DNA of 64,000 bases. It comes from Ptychodera flava (lineage: Eukaryota; Hemichordata; Enteropneusta; Ptychoderidae). Every line of letters begins with the position of its first letter. Positions within the stretch are counted from its first letter, which is position 1. The notes below the pieces were generated by a model, which saw nothing but the letters and a program-made list of their open reading frames with translations, made no database searches and had not been told where the DNA came from. The position numbers were made by a program, and so were the translations under genes. The stretch covers positions 14,299,772 through 14,363,771 of the forward strand of contig NC_091944.1 of assembly GCF_041260155.1 (NCBI RefSeq), given 5' to 3'. This document shows, one piece after another, positions 25,442-39,504 of this stretch.

Positions 25442-28400
25442 TATGCCAACTTGAAGACACTGACAAAGAAATTTATCATGAGTGTTGGGGTGACTGGCAG
25501 CTCATCAGAAGATATAATATCATAGCTGTACAATTTGTTTTACAAATTCACGAACTGGTCTCACATTGAAATATACTGTATAGAAATGGACAATCACAGA
25601 CAACAGTGCGAGACTGTTTTGGTCAGCCTCAAATGATAGAGTTTGCAACCTTTGATATGATTGTCATTGGCAATTCCGAGTGTTGAAGTCTACGTCTTCC
25701 TATCCTGCCTGATCTGAAGTCTTCCAGGGAAAATGTCATTATAAAGGACAGCTTTGTTATCAGATGTTTCCTTGTTTGCAACAGAGAGCAAGACTTGGCC
25801 CAAATCCTTGTCAGATCTTTCACTCTCCGTGGCTTTATTCATCATCATGGAGTCAACCAAGATAGCTGTCTGTGGCAGTTCAGTGGTCTGTTTGACGAGT
25901 GTTTCAGAGAGCAACTTCATGCCCAGTTGCTGAGGAAATGCAGCATGATCAAAGTCAGCATGAAAGTTAACCTTTTCAAGTATAAAACAGAATTTCACAG
26001 TTGTGTGAAAATTTCAACCAATTCGTAACGATCTTAGAGGTACAAGCAATTGATGTGGGAATGGCACTTGTGTTGAAATTGCCATGAGTGGCAGTCTATG
26101 ACAGCTTAACAACACGTTCACGTAGTGTTTATTTTCAAGGCATTGTCTTTCTTACATGTATATTAATGTACATGACATCAAAATGCTTCCCTTCTTTACG
26201 AAAGTTTTGAAAGATCGTATATTTTATTATCTCGAATCAAAACAAAATTTACTGTTTCATAAAATTTAGAGCAGTATCCTTCTTGGGGTATCATTTTAAA
26301 AAAAAAGGAGTAGGGATTCCAAGTGCAGAATTTAAACTCCTTCAAATATAAATATTGATACAGATTTATTTTACCGTATATATGTATGTTATGGTGCTCT
26401 TCAGTTATATTACCGGTACACCCATGAGAAGCTACAAAAATCAAAAATATTCTTGAAATCATGTCTAAACATTATGCATGCTTTAAACTATTCATGGAAA
26501 TCAAACTAGACAATCTTTTACTTAATCTGTTTCCAAGAAACAAGAATTCAAATTTGGATTTTGTTGTGACTTAGGTTAACAGTGCCTGTAGAAAGCCTCT
26601 GCAATGTATTGTAGATGTCTCATTTGCACATGTATACAATGAAAAAATGCTGTGAAATTTGCAACTGAATTCTGTCTGTAGTATTTGCTGAATGACAGGT
26701 GTTCTGCAGACCTAACTTGCAACATTTGGATTTGCCATCACAGTATAAACATCTTCTGATAAAGCCAGCTGACAGAGACATGTATAAAAGGTGCTATTAC
26801 GTGATTTTTGTACGAAGATCATGAATGAAAACAATGTCGACAGATAATTCCTAACATGAGTACACAATCAGTGGTGCTGACTTTTCCAATTGCACATATG
26901 CATTTTCCTAATCCATGCATTTTAAAACTAACAAATACCGGTATCCTTAAACGATTACTGTTATTATTTTACACAAAATATTGTACATATTTGTAAATTA
27001 GAAATCGATTTTTATGTTAAATTTTCTTTTAACTCTGTTTAATCAAGCGCCTAAATAGCAGTATAGTTCGAATGTAGTTTTGAAATATTATTAAAAATAT
27101 ATGCACATCTCTCTTTCATTAACAACTGTATGGGCACACCTGGTCTGGTCTTCTAAGGAATGAAAATCTGCTGATCTAAGGGTGCTTTTCATGATTGCTA
27201 TGGTGACATACCCCCTGGATTGGAAAATTTCAAAATGTAATATTGTTTTGTGTGAAACCCGTATTCATTGTTGGAACAGCTTTGTTTTATATTCAACCAT
27301 GAAGAAATGATGTACAAATTATGAACAGAAAGCTTGGTGCTGGCTTTCTTGCTATGAGGAAAAAAAGCAACAATCAAGTCTGCCTCGATATTCCACGTTT
27401 TGTTACAAATAATCAAATTGGTCGAATCACTTATTAACTTGAACATAACCATGTAATTAACAGTGCATGTTTTTATACAAAGCAGGTCATTTGGAGTCAG
27501 TGAAAATTGATTTCACTAATTCAAGTTAATTTGAAACCACATTCACTTGAAATTTTGTTCCTGTTAAACCTGAATCATTCACCAGCATTTACATTATGCC
27601 TGTTCTTAGGTTTTGTCATTAGGAAATTCTGTGGGAATACAATATCAACAAATCAGAACCCGGTATTTCTTGTATAATGGTTGGCCCTCACTTTTAAAAG
27701 AAATGGGTTGCAACCAAAGAGAGGGGCTGACCACTAACAAAGCATTGTAAATTTTGCAACGAATTGTAAAAAAGAAGTTATTATTGAAGAAAGAATAATT
27801 TGAATGCTATCCTATCTGTCCTTAATGTTAAAAAGTTTACATATGTCTCTGTGCCTTCATTAATATATTTAACTTTCCTGAATTGAAAAGCTGTAAAAAA
27901 TCAAAATAACTTTGCTCAGTGGTTATACTAGAATCATAGTTTTTTATATATTTAAGATATTTTTTTCTATATTTTAGATCTTTATAATTTTTGTATATCA
28001 AACATAATTGCTCTGTAGTATAAGATGCCATATTTCACAATCAAACATTGTAAATTTTTTTAAAGCAGTTTGTAATTTTTTTAGAATAAATTCCTCATTC
28101 ACAAATTATTGAATATTTGCCTGTTTTGTGTGTGAAACTGGTTGACAGAAACAGTCGTTATTTGTGAGTGTTAGTTCGCAGGGCAGAAACATTTGTAGTA
28201 CATAATATTTTTAAGAGTGTGAGGGTAAAGCTATTTATTAATGCTGTTTCTGGGCCAAACTGCAGTTGAACTTCATGTTCAAAGTCCACTGTTCTGAGAT
28301 TGTTATCCTATCAATACGACTGCATATTGAGGTACTGAACATTAAAAATGTAAAAGAAATTACTACTTAATTCCCAGACTGAGAAAGCTGCTGCTTGAGG

Positions 28401-29300
28401 GCGCTCTTTGAAATGATGGAAACAGCAAGTCAGTTCTGTCCAATCTACTCCTTTCTCTGTGACTGTCTTGTGAAAATAAATATGTTAAGAAGTAGCCTTG
28501 GTAGTCACTGACATTATTACATAAGTTTATGTGCCCATGTACAGTTCCTGTTTCTGTAGAATCTCCATATTCTCAAGAGTCCAAGATACTTGAAGCCCAT
28601 CCTAAAAATTGACAGTCCTCTTTATTAGTAAGAGGATACAGGAAGCGTTACAGAAGTACAAAATCACTCTTTTTAACGATTTCTTTATACATGATTATGC
28701 AAAATATACTGACTGAAACTGGTGTACATAATCATGATATCCACAAGTTTACATTGCATAGTTTTGCTACCAAGCTCAAACAAGTGCTTCAGTTATTAAA
28801 ACATACACAATGTCTTACCGATGTCAAAAATTTCCATGAGAGAAAAGTAGAGATTAGACATGTGGAGAATAGATTAAAATTAAATTGAGTAAATGATGAA
28901 TATATGTTAACATGATAAACTACTTGGAAAGCCGAATGAAGTGTTTTGTCTCCGAATGAATGGTATTCATAACATTTGCCGTAGGTGGCGCTCGTCCGCA
29001 TGCGAAGGGGATTTGCTTTCTCTCCGTTTGCATTGGTTTTCGCAAGTAACCTTATCAGTAGCGATGTGTTGGTGGGAATATGGTGAATGTTACCTTGAGA
29101 GCTCTATGGGTTGATAAATAAATACGTGCAAACTGACGGTGACCGTAATCACCGCACCGTGCTTCTAGTTCAGCTCACAATGCACCAGCTCCATTTCTCG
29201 TCGATGAGTCGAGATTCTCGTATGATCTCGCAAATGCCCCGAGTTGAAAGGTCATACACGTGTGGCAAGTTGACTTGGATTTTGCAATATTGCCGGAAAT
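25442..29300. other. smo 3' UTR and intergenic DNA before bysl
   Basis: No gene was recognised. AATAAA-type signals occur near 28083 and 28473 and could end a long smo 3' UTR, but none is close to the stop. CpG content rises at about 28980-29450 around the start of bysl, where the bysl promoter and 5' UTR probably lie. Confidence 0.45.
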
Positions 29301-32300
29301 ATGGGAAAGTCTAAACGTTCAAAAATGTCACGGAAAGAGGGTGACCGACCCGACAGAAGTGTTTCTCTTGCAGAACAAATTTTGGAGGATAGAACGACAC
29401 ACAGTAGCCAACGGTCGAAAGTCAGGAGTCGACAAAATGAAGACGAAACAGTGAGTGTACATTTTTCATGCCTCCGCGACTCAACAGCTAGCAGCATCGT
29501 GTGATTTAGCTGTGGGTCCATAGCTGTGGTGTTTCAGACGGGATTCCTGCCTTTCACGGGCTGGTTGTGAATTTTACGATTTCGTGGTGGCGGCGTTAAA
29601 ATCGCAAAAGTCAAAACCAGCCCGTGAAAGGCAGGAATCCCGTCAGAAAACACCACAGCTATGGACCCACAGCTACGTGTGATTCTGCTCTACTTTATCA
29701 GTTACTCTACTGTCAATGAAAGGTAGCCTGTCTGTACATATTCTATGCAACAGAGGCTTTGAAGGGCCAGTAATGCTATTTTTTATGATTTTTTCACTAT
29801 TTCTGTTTTTAATATCGACCATAATTTCTTGTTCTAATCCCCAAAGCATGTTGATAATGATGAGGTAGGAAGACTTTCTTTTCACTTCCATGGATATACA
29901 CAGTACTTGGTTTGTAGCCTATCTATGTGTAAACTGCATTGTCTTGACTAGAATTCAAATGTAACTATGACAGTGCATTTTGCACGTGCAGACGCTAAGT
30001 TGTCAAGCTAAATAGTGGGTGTTTCAACATTCCCTCGCAAATTTTCATATACAAAATGATAATAATGAAAGAATTATAAAAAGTTAGCATTACTGGCCCT
30101 TTACGTGTAAGTGAAGAGACACCGATTTCTCACAGAAATGATGATAAGAAGAAGTAATGGTGTAATGTCGATAAATATGATTGTAACCTTCTCCATCGAA
30201 GTGTGTGACCAGTGTACCCCTATGTTCATCCATGTGTAGACTGTCTACATTTCTCCGCTAATGTCTATGAGTGCAATCATTGTTGATGCCATGCGTAATA
30301 TTAAAATCTGTTCACAGTATGTTGATGAGAAGCTGTCGAGAAAAATTTTGGAGCAAGCCAGACAACAACAGGAAGAATTGGAAAGTGAACATGGACATAG
30401 GTCAGTAGTTTATTAGCTACTATAGACTATAGTCTATAGAAGCTATTGGGATGGGTATCCGTCCGGCGTCCGTCGTCAGTATGTATGTATGTATGTATGT
30501 ATGTATGTATGTCCGTTTGTGAGGCGTCCGTCCACTCAAATATCTTGAGAACCGCAGTACTTACTGATTTGATATTTGTTGTGTAGATGAAAAATATGAT
30601 TTTGAGAAACTAGTTTTTTTAATTTTTTGATATTGTTGAAAATAGGCAAATTAATGCCAAAAAAGGTGGTTTTGGTAAAAAATCTTCTTCTTCATAACTG
30701 CTGGTCAGACAGCTTTGTTATTTGGTATACAGGTCCCTAGGGATAACCCAACTTAGATTTGTTCAAATTGTGATGAAATATGCAAATGTGTATTTTTTAA
30801 GGAATTTTTTTGTCATTTTTAGTCAAAGTTTGACTTACATTGTATGTAATTCCTGTACTGTATAAACCCTATCAATTCACCCAGAAAAAAATAATTAATA
30901 TGATTTAAATAATTGAATTAATTAGGAAATCATCAAAGCCAAAATAATTTTAGTGTGGAATTATCAGAAAGTTCAACTTTTTTTGACAGTTCATAGTGAT
31001 ATTGAGGATTAAAACATGTAAAGGCAACTTTCCTGAATCCCAACTTTGATATATTCTGAACCACCATTTATGTTATCTAAAAGAAATTTGCTCATAATAG
31101 TTTGTCATGATAGGATGGTCAAATAAATAGAGATAGAGAAAGTTCTAATTTCCATTTATGGTTGACTTGGTAAGGATAAAATAAGATTACTTTTTGAGGG
31201 AAAAAAATAGAGTGGTCAATTAAAAGAGTGGTCAAAGTGATAGGGTTTTTATGGTAAAGCTGGGCTGTAAGATTCCTCATGTGCTATTTATAGCAATTAT
31301 GCAATCTGTGTAAACAGTGCAATGAAAGTGTAACATGATTCCTTATTATGCTTTTGATGACCTTGAACTTCTTAAGTTTCAAACATTTGTCTCTTCAGTG
31401 TGCTTTCTCTGAGTACGTACAGTCTCAATTTATTCAACAGAACTTACTTACAATGTTAATTTGAAAGTTAAAATGTGCTTGGTTAATAGGATGAAAATAC
31501 TGAGATAACCAGCTCAAGATTCTTTATAACCTGACAGATATGCTGTTTTTTTATGACGTAAATCTTGATTTAAGCAAGTCTTGTTTACTTTAATTAGGAT
31601 GTAATTAACTCTCGTCTATTTGCTGTTATAGACTAATATAGTCTGATGAAATATGCAAATCTGTATTTTTACGGAATTTTTTTCCATTTTTGGTCAGGCC
31701 ATCCTGAAATGAGCTATCAAAGATATCCACCTTCTTCATCAATACATGTGTCACACAAGGTTATTCTCAACAGAACACAGCAGAGCTCTGTCAACTGTTG
31801 AGTCGCTTGTGTTTTCAAAACCGCTGGTCAGACAGCTTTAATATTTGGTTTACATGTCCCTAGGATGACCTTAGTGAGATAATTTCATACAGTCAGGAAA
31901 TACTTAATTTTGTATCCATGCATGTCTATAGTAGCTTCAGGGACTTTGGCCCTATGTTTATGTATTTGGTTGTAGTTGGTGTAGTGATATTTTCCAGTGC
32001 TCTATATATTTGTATGTACGTACAGTGTGTGAATTATGTGAGTCACCGAACATCACAGGATAAGTTTTGAGATATGACACAGAGAAGTACAGGTGATGGT
32101 ACTCAACTTTAAAACATGTGTGCATGTGAGCAAAGGTATTTTGCACAATAGTGGAATTGTTGTCCAAAACTAATATCAGCACAAATCCGGAGGCCAAACT
32201 CTCTTCTACACATCTTTCGTGGGTTGAAGTTCAAGAGCTACCGTAAGTTCAAGAGCTACTGTCACAGTGATAGCTGCCATTGACTCAAAGTGTGCTCACA

Positions 32301-35300
32301 AGATATTTCAAATGTTGTATACAGTAACACTATCGGCTTTTACATTCAACCCATACATACATGCATTGAACATACACAATCATGAAAATGATTAATTCAC
32401 AGTTGTAAAATGTCTCTGTGCATCCTAGTGCCAGTTTAGGTGCAAGGTCAAAGACTACAAGTCTTGGTCCTCCAAAAGATGATGACGATGATGATGTATC
32501 TGATGAAGAGTTTCCAGGAAATGAAGGAGAATTCTATGAACACTTTGTAAGTTTAGCTGTCTCTCCATTTCTCTATGGAGGTCCAACCTTATGCTGAAGA
32601 AAACAGTGGCAGGATTTGTTTGAAATTTTCATCAAAAGATTTTCCTGTGCATAGCCCAATGTCTCATCATTTTAAACAAAGACTGTCATAAAGATAGTTG
32701 ACAAAGACTTTTTTATGCTCTTTAAATGACTCTACTTACTACCAGCAGTATTGATAAGTTCAGATGTCATTTAGTGTGTCCAAAAACTACCAACATTGAT
32801 GACAAGAGTGAATGTCTGGCAACTAATTTCACTGCCGACCACAACTCATGACTGTTAACAACAACTTTGTCAATCAAAACAGGAAACTTTAGCCATTGTT
32901 GACCACAATTAATGACCATCAACTACTATCACTGCTAAATGTTACAAATAAACACCACTACTGTTAACTACCATTCATAACCATCAATAGCTGATGTCAT
33001 CATGGTAGCTGTAAGCTATTTAAAAAGTAACCATCAACTACAGAAAGAGTTGCAATAAGTTGTAGGATTCATGGTTCAGTGTAGTCAAAGTGTCATGAGC
33101 ATACAGAAAAAGTGATATGCAGAGCTAGGATCCTATGATTGTGCCAAGCAAATAGATGAATGTGTTCCTACAGTGTGATCATGTTGTTTTCCAGGAAGTT
33201 GATGAGGAAGATGAGAAAGCGCTGGAGATGTTCATGAACAAGGCAGCTCCCATGAGGAGAACGTTAGCTGACATCATCATGGAGAAATTGACAGAGAAAC
33301 AAACAGAAGTGGCAAGTCAAATGTCAGGTACAGTCAATGGTGGTTGTGCCAAGATTTATAATTAGGGACTACCATCCGGGTATCCTGCCATGTTGACAGA
33401 ATAGCAGTATCTTGATATGTTGGTCCTAAATTTATCCCTTTCATCGCTTTGCGAGGTTAACAGGTCCAATCAACAAATCATAGAAAATGGAATTGAACTT
33501 AATTTTAGAGGTGAAAGGTATAAGGCAAAGCAGATCCTTTCCCAGTGAATATTCTGTTTTGTTAAAAAGATACAAATGCAATCAGCAGACATGTGGAACT
33601 CTGATCTTATTGGTGGACATGCAGTAGATTTTAGTGTCTTCTGTGATAGCTTGAGCAAGATGCAAAATTCTGTTATTTAATGTTGTGCAAGCTGGGAGAA
33701 TACAATTTATAACACAAGTGACGAGGGTTGAGCAAAAGGATTGATGTTTGTAAGCTATCACAAGTACTGGCGTAATATTATTTGTCTTTTGCCTGTAGAT
33801 ACCAGCATACCAATGTCACAGATAGATGAAAGGGTCATTAAAGTGTACAGAGGTGTGGCAGAAGTCTTATCCAAGTACAGAAGTGGAAAGTTACCGAAAG
33901 CATTCAAGGTTGTGCCAAACTTGGCAAACTGGGAACAGGTGGGAAAATAACCTGCACTGTAGGATACTTTGTCATGGAAAGACAGACAAAACACATCCCT
34001 AATGTGATAGGCTTCCCTTCTACTAAACACGGATACTATGGTAGCATATTGAAAGAGAAAAAACTCCCATACATACAGTGGATGAGTCAAGGTGTATGAA
34101 TGTACAACTTTAATAATGAATCATCATAAACTTTACATTCCTGAATAATCGTATCAATATACTTTGTATAAATGAATGCATTATTTAAAAAACTTTGAAG
34201 CATTGGATGCCATACATGAGTCAAGGTCATAACATAGCACATAGGTATGGTATCACGTCTTATTGGCCATAATAATTACAGCTGTTTATGCCAGTGACCA
34301 GCTGGCAGTTTTGTTTCAAGAAGTCGGTGTCACGTCCCACCTATTTTCTGCTTTCTCATAGATTGTATACATCCTGGAACCCGACCGATGGACAGCATCA
34401 GCTATGTATCAGGCAACCAGAATATTTACAAGTAATCTCAATGCCAAGATGGCACAGAGGTAAGACAATGGAAATTGTCACGGCAACTTGGAAATTATCA
34501 AACTCTACTTTCATGTCAATCTGCATTGGAAAAAAGTGTGCTTTTCCATGACTGAAGTTGTTGGGAAGACAGGGCTCTGCAGTCATTCCACTGTTATAGC
34601 TTTCTTTGCCAGTAGTGTATGATAACTGCAGCAGAAAGCTGCAAATAAGAAAATTCTAATCCAAGTACATGGACAATTTATCAACTGTAATAGATATAAA
34701 ATAGCAGGCCAGAGCATGGTTTGCAGTTCACAACAAAATACAAGAAAACAAAAATGTTTTAGGTTATTACCATCAGTGACGTAGTTTTTATTATTAATAT
34801 AAGATTTTGACAATGCTCCTTACTTTGACTCCTTCCCATTGACTCATTAATATATGAATTTTTCTTTTTTTTCCCCCAGATTTTTCAACTTAGTTTTACT
34901 TCCAAGAATAAGAGATGATATCGCAGAATACAAACGACTAAACTATCATCTCTACATGGTAATGTCCACCAGTCAATCAATCAATCAGTAAATTAATCGA
35001 TTGAAAGCATTTTAAAAGCATCAGGACAAGTACAATGTACCAGTATTGTTCGAATTCAAAGGTGCTGAAAAAGGAAAGGGAAACTGAAACGTGGCCAGAA
35101 ATTCTCCATCATGAAAGATCATTGCTCAGTTACATTTCTGTCTCTCTCATTTGCTCTAATTTCAAATTCCAGAGGGCGCTCTACAAAGTAGAAGCATCTA
35201 CTTGATTTGTTCGGCATAACAATTGTCATTGTAGTATCATCTTGAAATATATTATAACTATTACATTGAAGAATTTGTGTCGTACGCTCTTGATGTGTAA

Positions 35301-36930
35301 GACTGAAGTTTAGAAAGGCACGTCGGTATTTGAGGAAACTAGCTGTCAAGTTTATATTTCTGGGTTTTATCCTGCTTTGGCTTTGTATAATAAGTACTGT
35401 GATCTCAGTTGTCCTCAATCTGTTGTATTATCCATTGGTAGACCGGCTTTTCAGGAATAAAAAAGTCAAAGTTAATCTTGGCAAAGTAGGGTATGCAATC
35501 TTTGAACACACTTGAAAATCTGTAATAACAGTTTCACATTTATATTCTATTTATTTTCATACAGGCCCTGAAAAAAGCACTTTTCAAACCTGCTGCATTT
35601 TTTAAAGGAATCATTCTACCGCTTTGTGAAGTAAGTAACTTGTGATCTCATACGGGTTGGCTGAGGAAATCTCTCCCTTGATAAATATTGTCTTACAAAT
35701 CCAAAAACTTGTGTAGGAGTGATTTGGTCATCAATAGTGGATGTGATGTTAAACCAAAAATTCATTACAAAAGTTGATAGTCTCTGAGAAGTTGACTACA
35801 AGGGTATTGAGAGATCATCTTTCTAGGTAGCTCCCACTGACACTGGTTTACATGTACATTATTTTATGTATGTTTATACTGCAACTATTTTCACTTCACT
35901 CTCTTTCTCTACACAGTGTGGGACATGTACTCTACGAGAGGCAGTCATTATCGGCAGCATCATCACCAAAGTGTCAATTCCTGTACTTCACTCCAGTGCA
36001 GCCATGTTGAAAATTGCTGAAATGGACTACAATGGTGCAAATAGTATATTTCTCAGGCTTCTACTGAACAAGAAGTACGCCCTCCCATACCGGGTAGTCG
36101 ATGCTGTTGTACACCATTTCTTGAGGTTAAGTGTCTTGTTTGTTTCTACTGTAAACCAACCAAAGTGAAAGTACAACCCTTTCACCCCATTTTGTAGTGT
36201 AGGAGTCCATGCATACCATTCTGTTAGTAGGGCTGTACCAAAAGACATTGATCAATAGGAAGAACCCCAATGTGTATTGCCAGTAAACGTTTCCAGCATG
36301 CATAATTTGTACAATCATTTGCGTTTATGAGTTCTCCACATCATGAGATAACTTCCTTGTGCTCCAACAATCAAATGTTGACATTGATAATTGCTAGTCG
36401 TGTGATGGTGCCATAACACTTTCTTTATTCATTGAATTAACCCTTGTACCACAATGGTTCAGCCCAAACTCATTATTATCAATGATTAAAGTGGACCTGC
36501 TTATAAGGAATATGGGGTGAACAGGTAGAATATTCAGAGATTTATATTTGCTCGATACATGTTATCTCAGCCAGAACCTTTTGGTTCCGGCTAAATTGGA
36601 AAATCTATAATGAATCTTCTCAATAGCTATCAGTTAAAACGTACATACTAATCCTTTTATAGAATGTGACCCTTTAATTAAATTGCAATAATTTTCTTTT
36701 GTTTCAATGTCAGATTTCTACATGATAAAAGACAACTTCCAGTGTTGTGGCATCAGTGCTTTTTGACCTTTGTGCAGCGATACAAGGAAGACATCGCAAC
36801 TGAGCAGAAAGAGGCGTTGATGGACTTGCTGCGAAACCAGAATCACGAACAGATCACGCCGGATATCCGACGAGAACTGCTGCATTCCAAATGCAGGGAC
36901 GAAGAAACTGATCAACCAATGGGAATGTAG
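29301..36930 (+). CDS. bysl: Bystin, 40S ribosomal subunit biogenesis factor, 10 coding exons
   Basis: Coding exons: 29301-29450, 30318-30400, 32429-32546, 33195-33327, 33799-33938, 34362-34459, 34880-34958, 35565-35630, 35917-36125, 36714-36930. Phases join cleanly to 430 aa (human bystin 437). Bystin (yeast Enp1) is a nucleolar protein of the pre-40S particle needed for 18S rRNA maturation and subunit export. Seen: a basic N-terminus ([14 protein letters not shown]), the conserved [17 protein letters not shown] segment, an acidic stretch in exon 3, then the bystin domain with [69 protein letters not shown] and [13 protein letters not shown]. The ATG lies in the context AATATGGG and opens the only family-like N-terminus. 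Intron 1 is mostly two small transposon relics. An AATAAA lies at 37616. The neighbour NMD3 converges from the other side. Identification rests on long stretches nearly identical to the human protein as I know it. Confidence 0.96.
29507..29675. mobile_element. Mutator-like foldback element in bysl intron 1
   Basis: A 169-bp hairpin has arms of about 70 bp beginning TAGCTGTGGGTCCATAGCTG. It is flanked by exact 9-bp repeats CGTGTGATT at 29498-29506 and 29676-29684. Long terminal inverted repeats with a 9-bp target duplication fit Mutator-like (MULE) non-autonomous elements. No coding capacity. It starts 57 bp after bysl exon 1. Confidence 0.8.
29763..30100. mobile_element. MITE with AGGGCCAGTAATGCTA terminal repeats
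   Basis: The left end AGGGCCAGTAATGCTA (29763-29778) is the exact complement of the right end (30085-30100). The interior matches the relic at 12573-12837. No target duplication was resolved, so the superfamily is open. With the preceding foldback it fills about 58% of bysl intron 1. Confidence 0.7.
30405..31945 (+). repeat. Composite dispersed repeat in bysl intron 2
   Basis: It opens with ATAGACTATAGTCTATAGAA, a GTCCG-rich stretch and a (GTAT)n tract (30479-30512), then CAAATATCTTGAGAACCGC. Two internal segments recur: CTGGTCAGACAGCTTT at about 30702 and 31830, each followed by ATTTGGT, ACA and GTCCCTAGG, and GATGAAATATGCAAAT at about 30772 and 31644. The opening resembles the start of the 150-bp array in smo intron 2 (TCCGTTCACGCAAATATCTC). 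No coding frame. Confidence 0.55.
32740..33000 (+). repeat. Degenerate ACCA/CATCAACTAC-rich repeat tract
   Basis: Words such as GACCACAA, ACCATCAACTACTATCACTG and ACCATTCATAACCATCAA recur irregularly in bysl intron 3. It looks like an old, decayed minisatellite. Confidence 0.35.
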
Positions 36931-37615
36931 GGAGACTTTGTTCTGTTGTATCATACATGGTTTCTTGGTCTGCAACCCAAAGCTTTTTGAAATACTATGT
37001 GTGTTGGCTAGTCTACAGAAGCAGTGTATCTGGGACACTTTTATCCTTAAAAGTGAATTTAAGTCTCATAGATTACCGTTATGTCTGTGATGACATGCCA
37101 GGTACTGGGTATTTCAACATGTTATCAGGAAAAGACCAATTATACATGCAACTGTTGATACTTGTGTGATAAAACACTGGGGAATTGCGAAAATTACAAT
37201 TACCCGGACTGCTATCATTGGTCCATGTAATGAACATGTCATTCATTATAATAGATGGTCATATTTATATAATTTTCATAGATTAATTGCATTGAAATAT
37301 CAATTACAATTTTCATCAAGTTAAAGATGAAGAACCAAGAATTTCACATAATGTGTTTAGACATAGATTCCTTGTCGTGTACATCAAACACCAACATGCT
37401 AGGCTTCTCAGATAAATGGCAATGTTGAGCGTCATTCCTCAATTTTCAAACATTGTGTAAATTATGTTTCCTATGCCTCTTACCAGACATTATTATACAG
37501 CATTCATATTTTTATCACCTACATAACAAATCTGTATGTAAGCGTGTGGTTGAAAAATCTGAGTTTTATAACCGGCTTTGTAATATGAATTTACAACCAT
37601 GGAATATTTTTAGTC

Positions 37616-37621
37616 AATAAA
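37616..37621 (+). promoter_or_regulatory. Candidate poly(A) signal of bysl
   Basis: An AATAAA hexamer lies 686 bp after the bysl stop codon. It is the first clear canonical signal on this strand in the region, so it may end the transcript. Confidence 0.45.
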
Positions 37622-39498
37622 GCATGAAACACCATTTAAAGAGTGTTCATTTTCAATCAATTATCAAATTAACTTGAGAATGTGGGGCTCTTAAACATTG
37701 GATTTTAAAAAATTTAAAAAGTGTATACAAGTCTCACAGATTACCGTTATTCTCCTTTTAATGGCTGGATTGGGAAGAGTGGATGCAAGTTTTTGTGTTC
37801 TGATTTTGACATCAGAGAACACAGTGAACCACTAACATCACTCTGAATACGTTTAGTAATAATGTGATGGTGTTTTCATTTGCTGGTACAAAGTCGTATA
37901 CATGCCAGGCCCAACATTGAATCTCAGATTATAATGGACATCACAGTGGCATACAGTTATGGCAGATACTTGGATTCACTATTGTTGATGTTTACGGACT
38001 AAACCGAGCTGCTACAGCATACAATGCCAAGTAGGCAAAAACGTGCATGGTTTTTGCTCAATGCCAATTTTTTCAGACTTGGCTGGGGACTGACACTGTC
38101 TGGCAGGATACACTTTAATCCTGAGATTGCCTAGACATACCAACCAGTATCAAGGTACATCTGGTGTGTATGTGACCTAGTTTGGTTGTATGGCATCTTT
38201 GTAACTCAATATCACTTTTAACAGGAGTACCAGACAAGCAGATGGTACAATCCTGGGCCTTTAACCACTGACCTTTGACTGTTGGAATATCCCATCTCTA
38301 TCCTCCTCTGTTTCATTGTACTGAATGCAACGAGAAGTATACTCAGAGTAATCAGGTTGATATTATTGCTCCAAGGAATGTAATTGGATAGAACCTGTGT
38401 TGTGAATAGATGTTCTACACATCAACCAATTACAGTCGGCAAGAAACAGGAATTTCATATGGATTAGATGAGACTGCTTAATTTGACACAACAAATCACA
38501 GCTGAATGGCCCAATGTCTCTGACAATAGCATATGTATGACAACCCAGATGATAAAATGAAAATAATAGACCTGAAATGAGCAAGTATTTTAATGAGATG
38601 CATTTATTTCATTCACGATTAGTCAATCTACTGATGTAGTCAGTTCGGTTACTATGGTAGCATTACAAACAAACTTTCCAGATTCAGGAAATGATAAATT
38701 ATTCTCTTTTAATACTTGAAGTGGCACGGTAGACTGGCCCTGTATGTTGCTCTGCATTTGTCTTTAACTTTGCTCTGGTATAGTTACTTGTTCATCAAGC
38801 GTGTGGCTTGCATGATCCCATACCATCTACATGACAGTATGCTGAAGATAATTTTTTTTTAACTTTCTCTGCTATGAGTTAGTATGCCCACAGACTTGCG
38901 GCAAGTTGAACCCAACTGGTGATTTCAAGTTCATACCTATCTGTCACATTTTAAGTAATATGTGATGAGGTGGCAATTAAGTTCACACGAGGTGTCTTCT
39001 GGATGGACAAATCGCTGACACTACCCAGTGTAAAGAGATATTGCATATAAATATTCACAAGCGGCTACCATGTCTTCCATTTCAAAATAGCACAAGAAAA
39101 TATATTTTCACTGCTTATCTACGTAAAAGTCTGATGGCACTGTACAGTATCAAGAATTTTTTCTGACTGGGTTCAACTCATTTTGTGATGAAAATCGAGT
39201 TCACATACTGGATGACATGACATACATGAAAGGCGAAGTGATTTGCTTTGATCACTGTTGCCTTTTCTTGTTCATTTTACTTGGACATTTCATGTTTAAA
39301 ACTTATTATGATAAATGATGCAAATTGAAAGAGTGCCTACAAAGTCAAAATGAGGATCAAAATTTGCACATAAAATATGTTTATAAGGTGCCTTCCAGAG
39401 GTAAAAAGTCAAGTTCATTGAAAGCAATCCTTTTATCTCAAAAGCATTATTAAAACCAGCACAGGCTAGTCCTAAAATTACTCATTCAATTTCGACAA

Positions 39499-39504
39499 TT
39501 TATT
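39499..39504 (-). promoter_or_regulatory. Candidate poly(A) signal of nmd3
   Basis: On the - strand AATAAA reads from 39504 to 39499, about 17 nt beyond the stop codon. If used, nmd3 has a very short 3' UTR. Confidence 0.4.

Noticed and set aside
27837-28031. A - strand frame (CLIYKNYKDL...LMKAQRHM) spaced like a LINE ORF2 C-terminus
   Set aside because: Only the Cys/Tyr spacing resembles the family; the sequence is very AT-rich and lacks the Cys-His motif and a tail.
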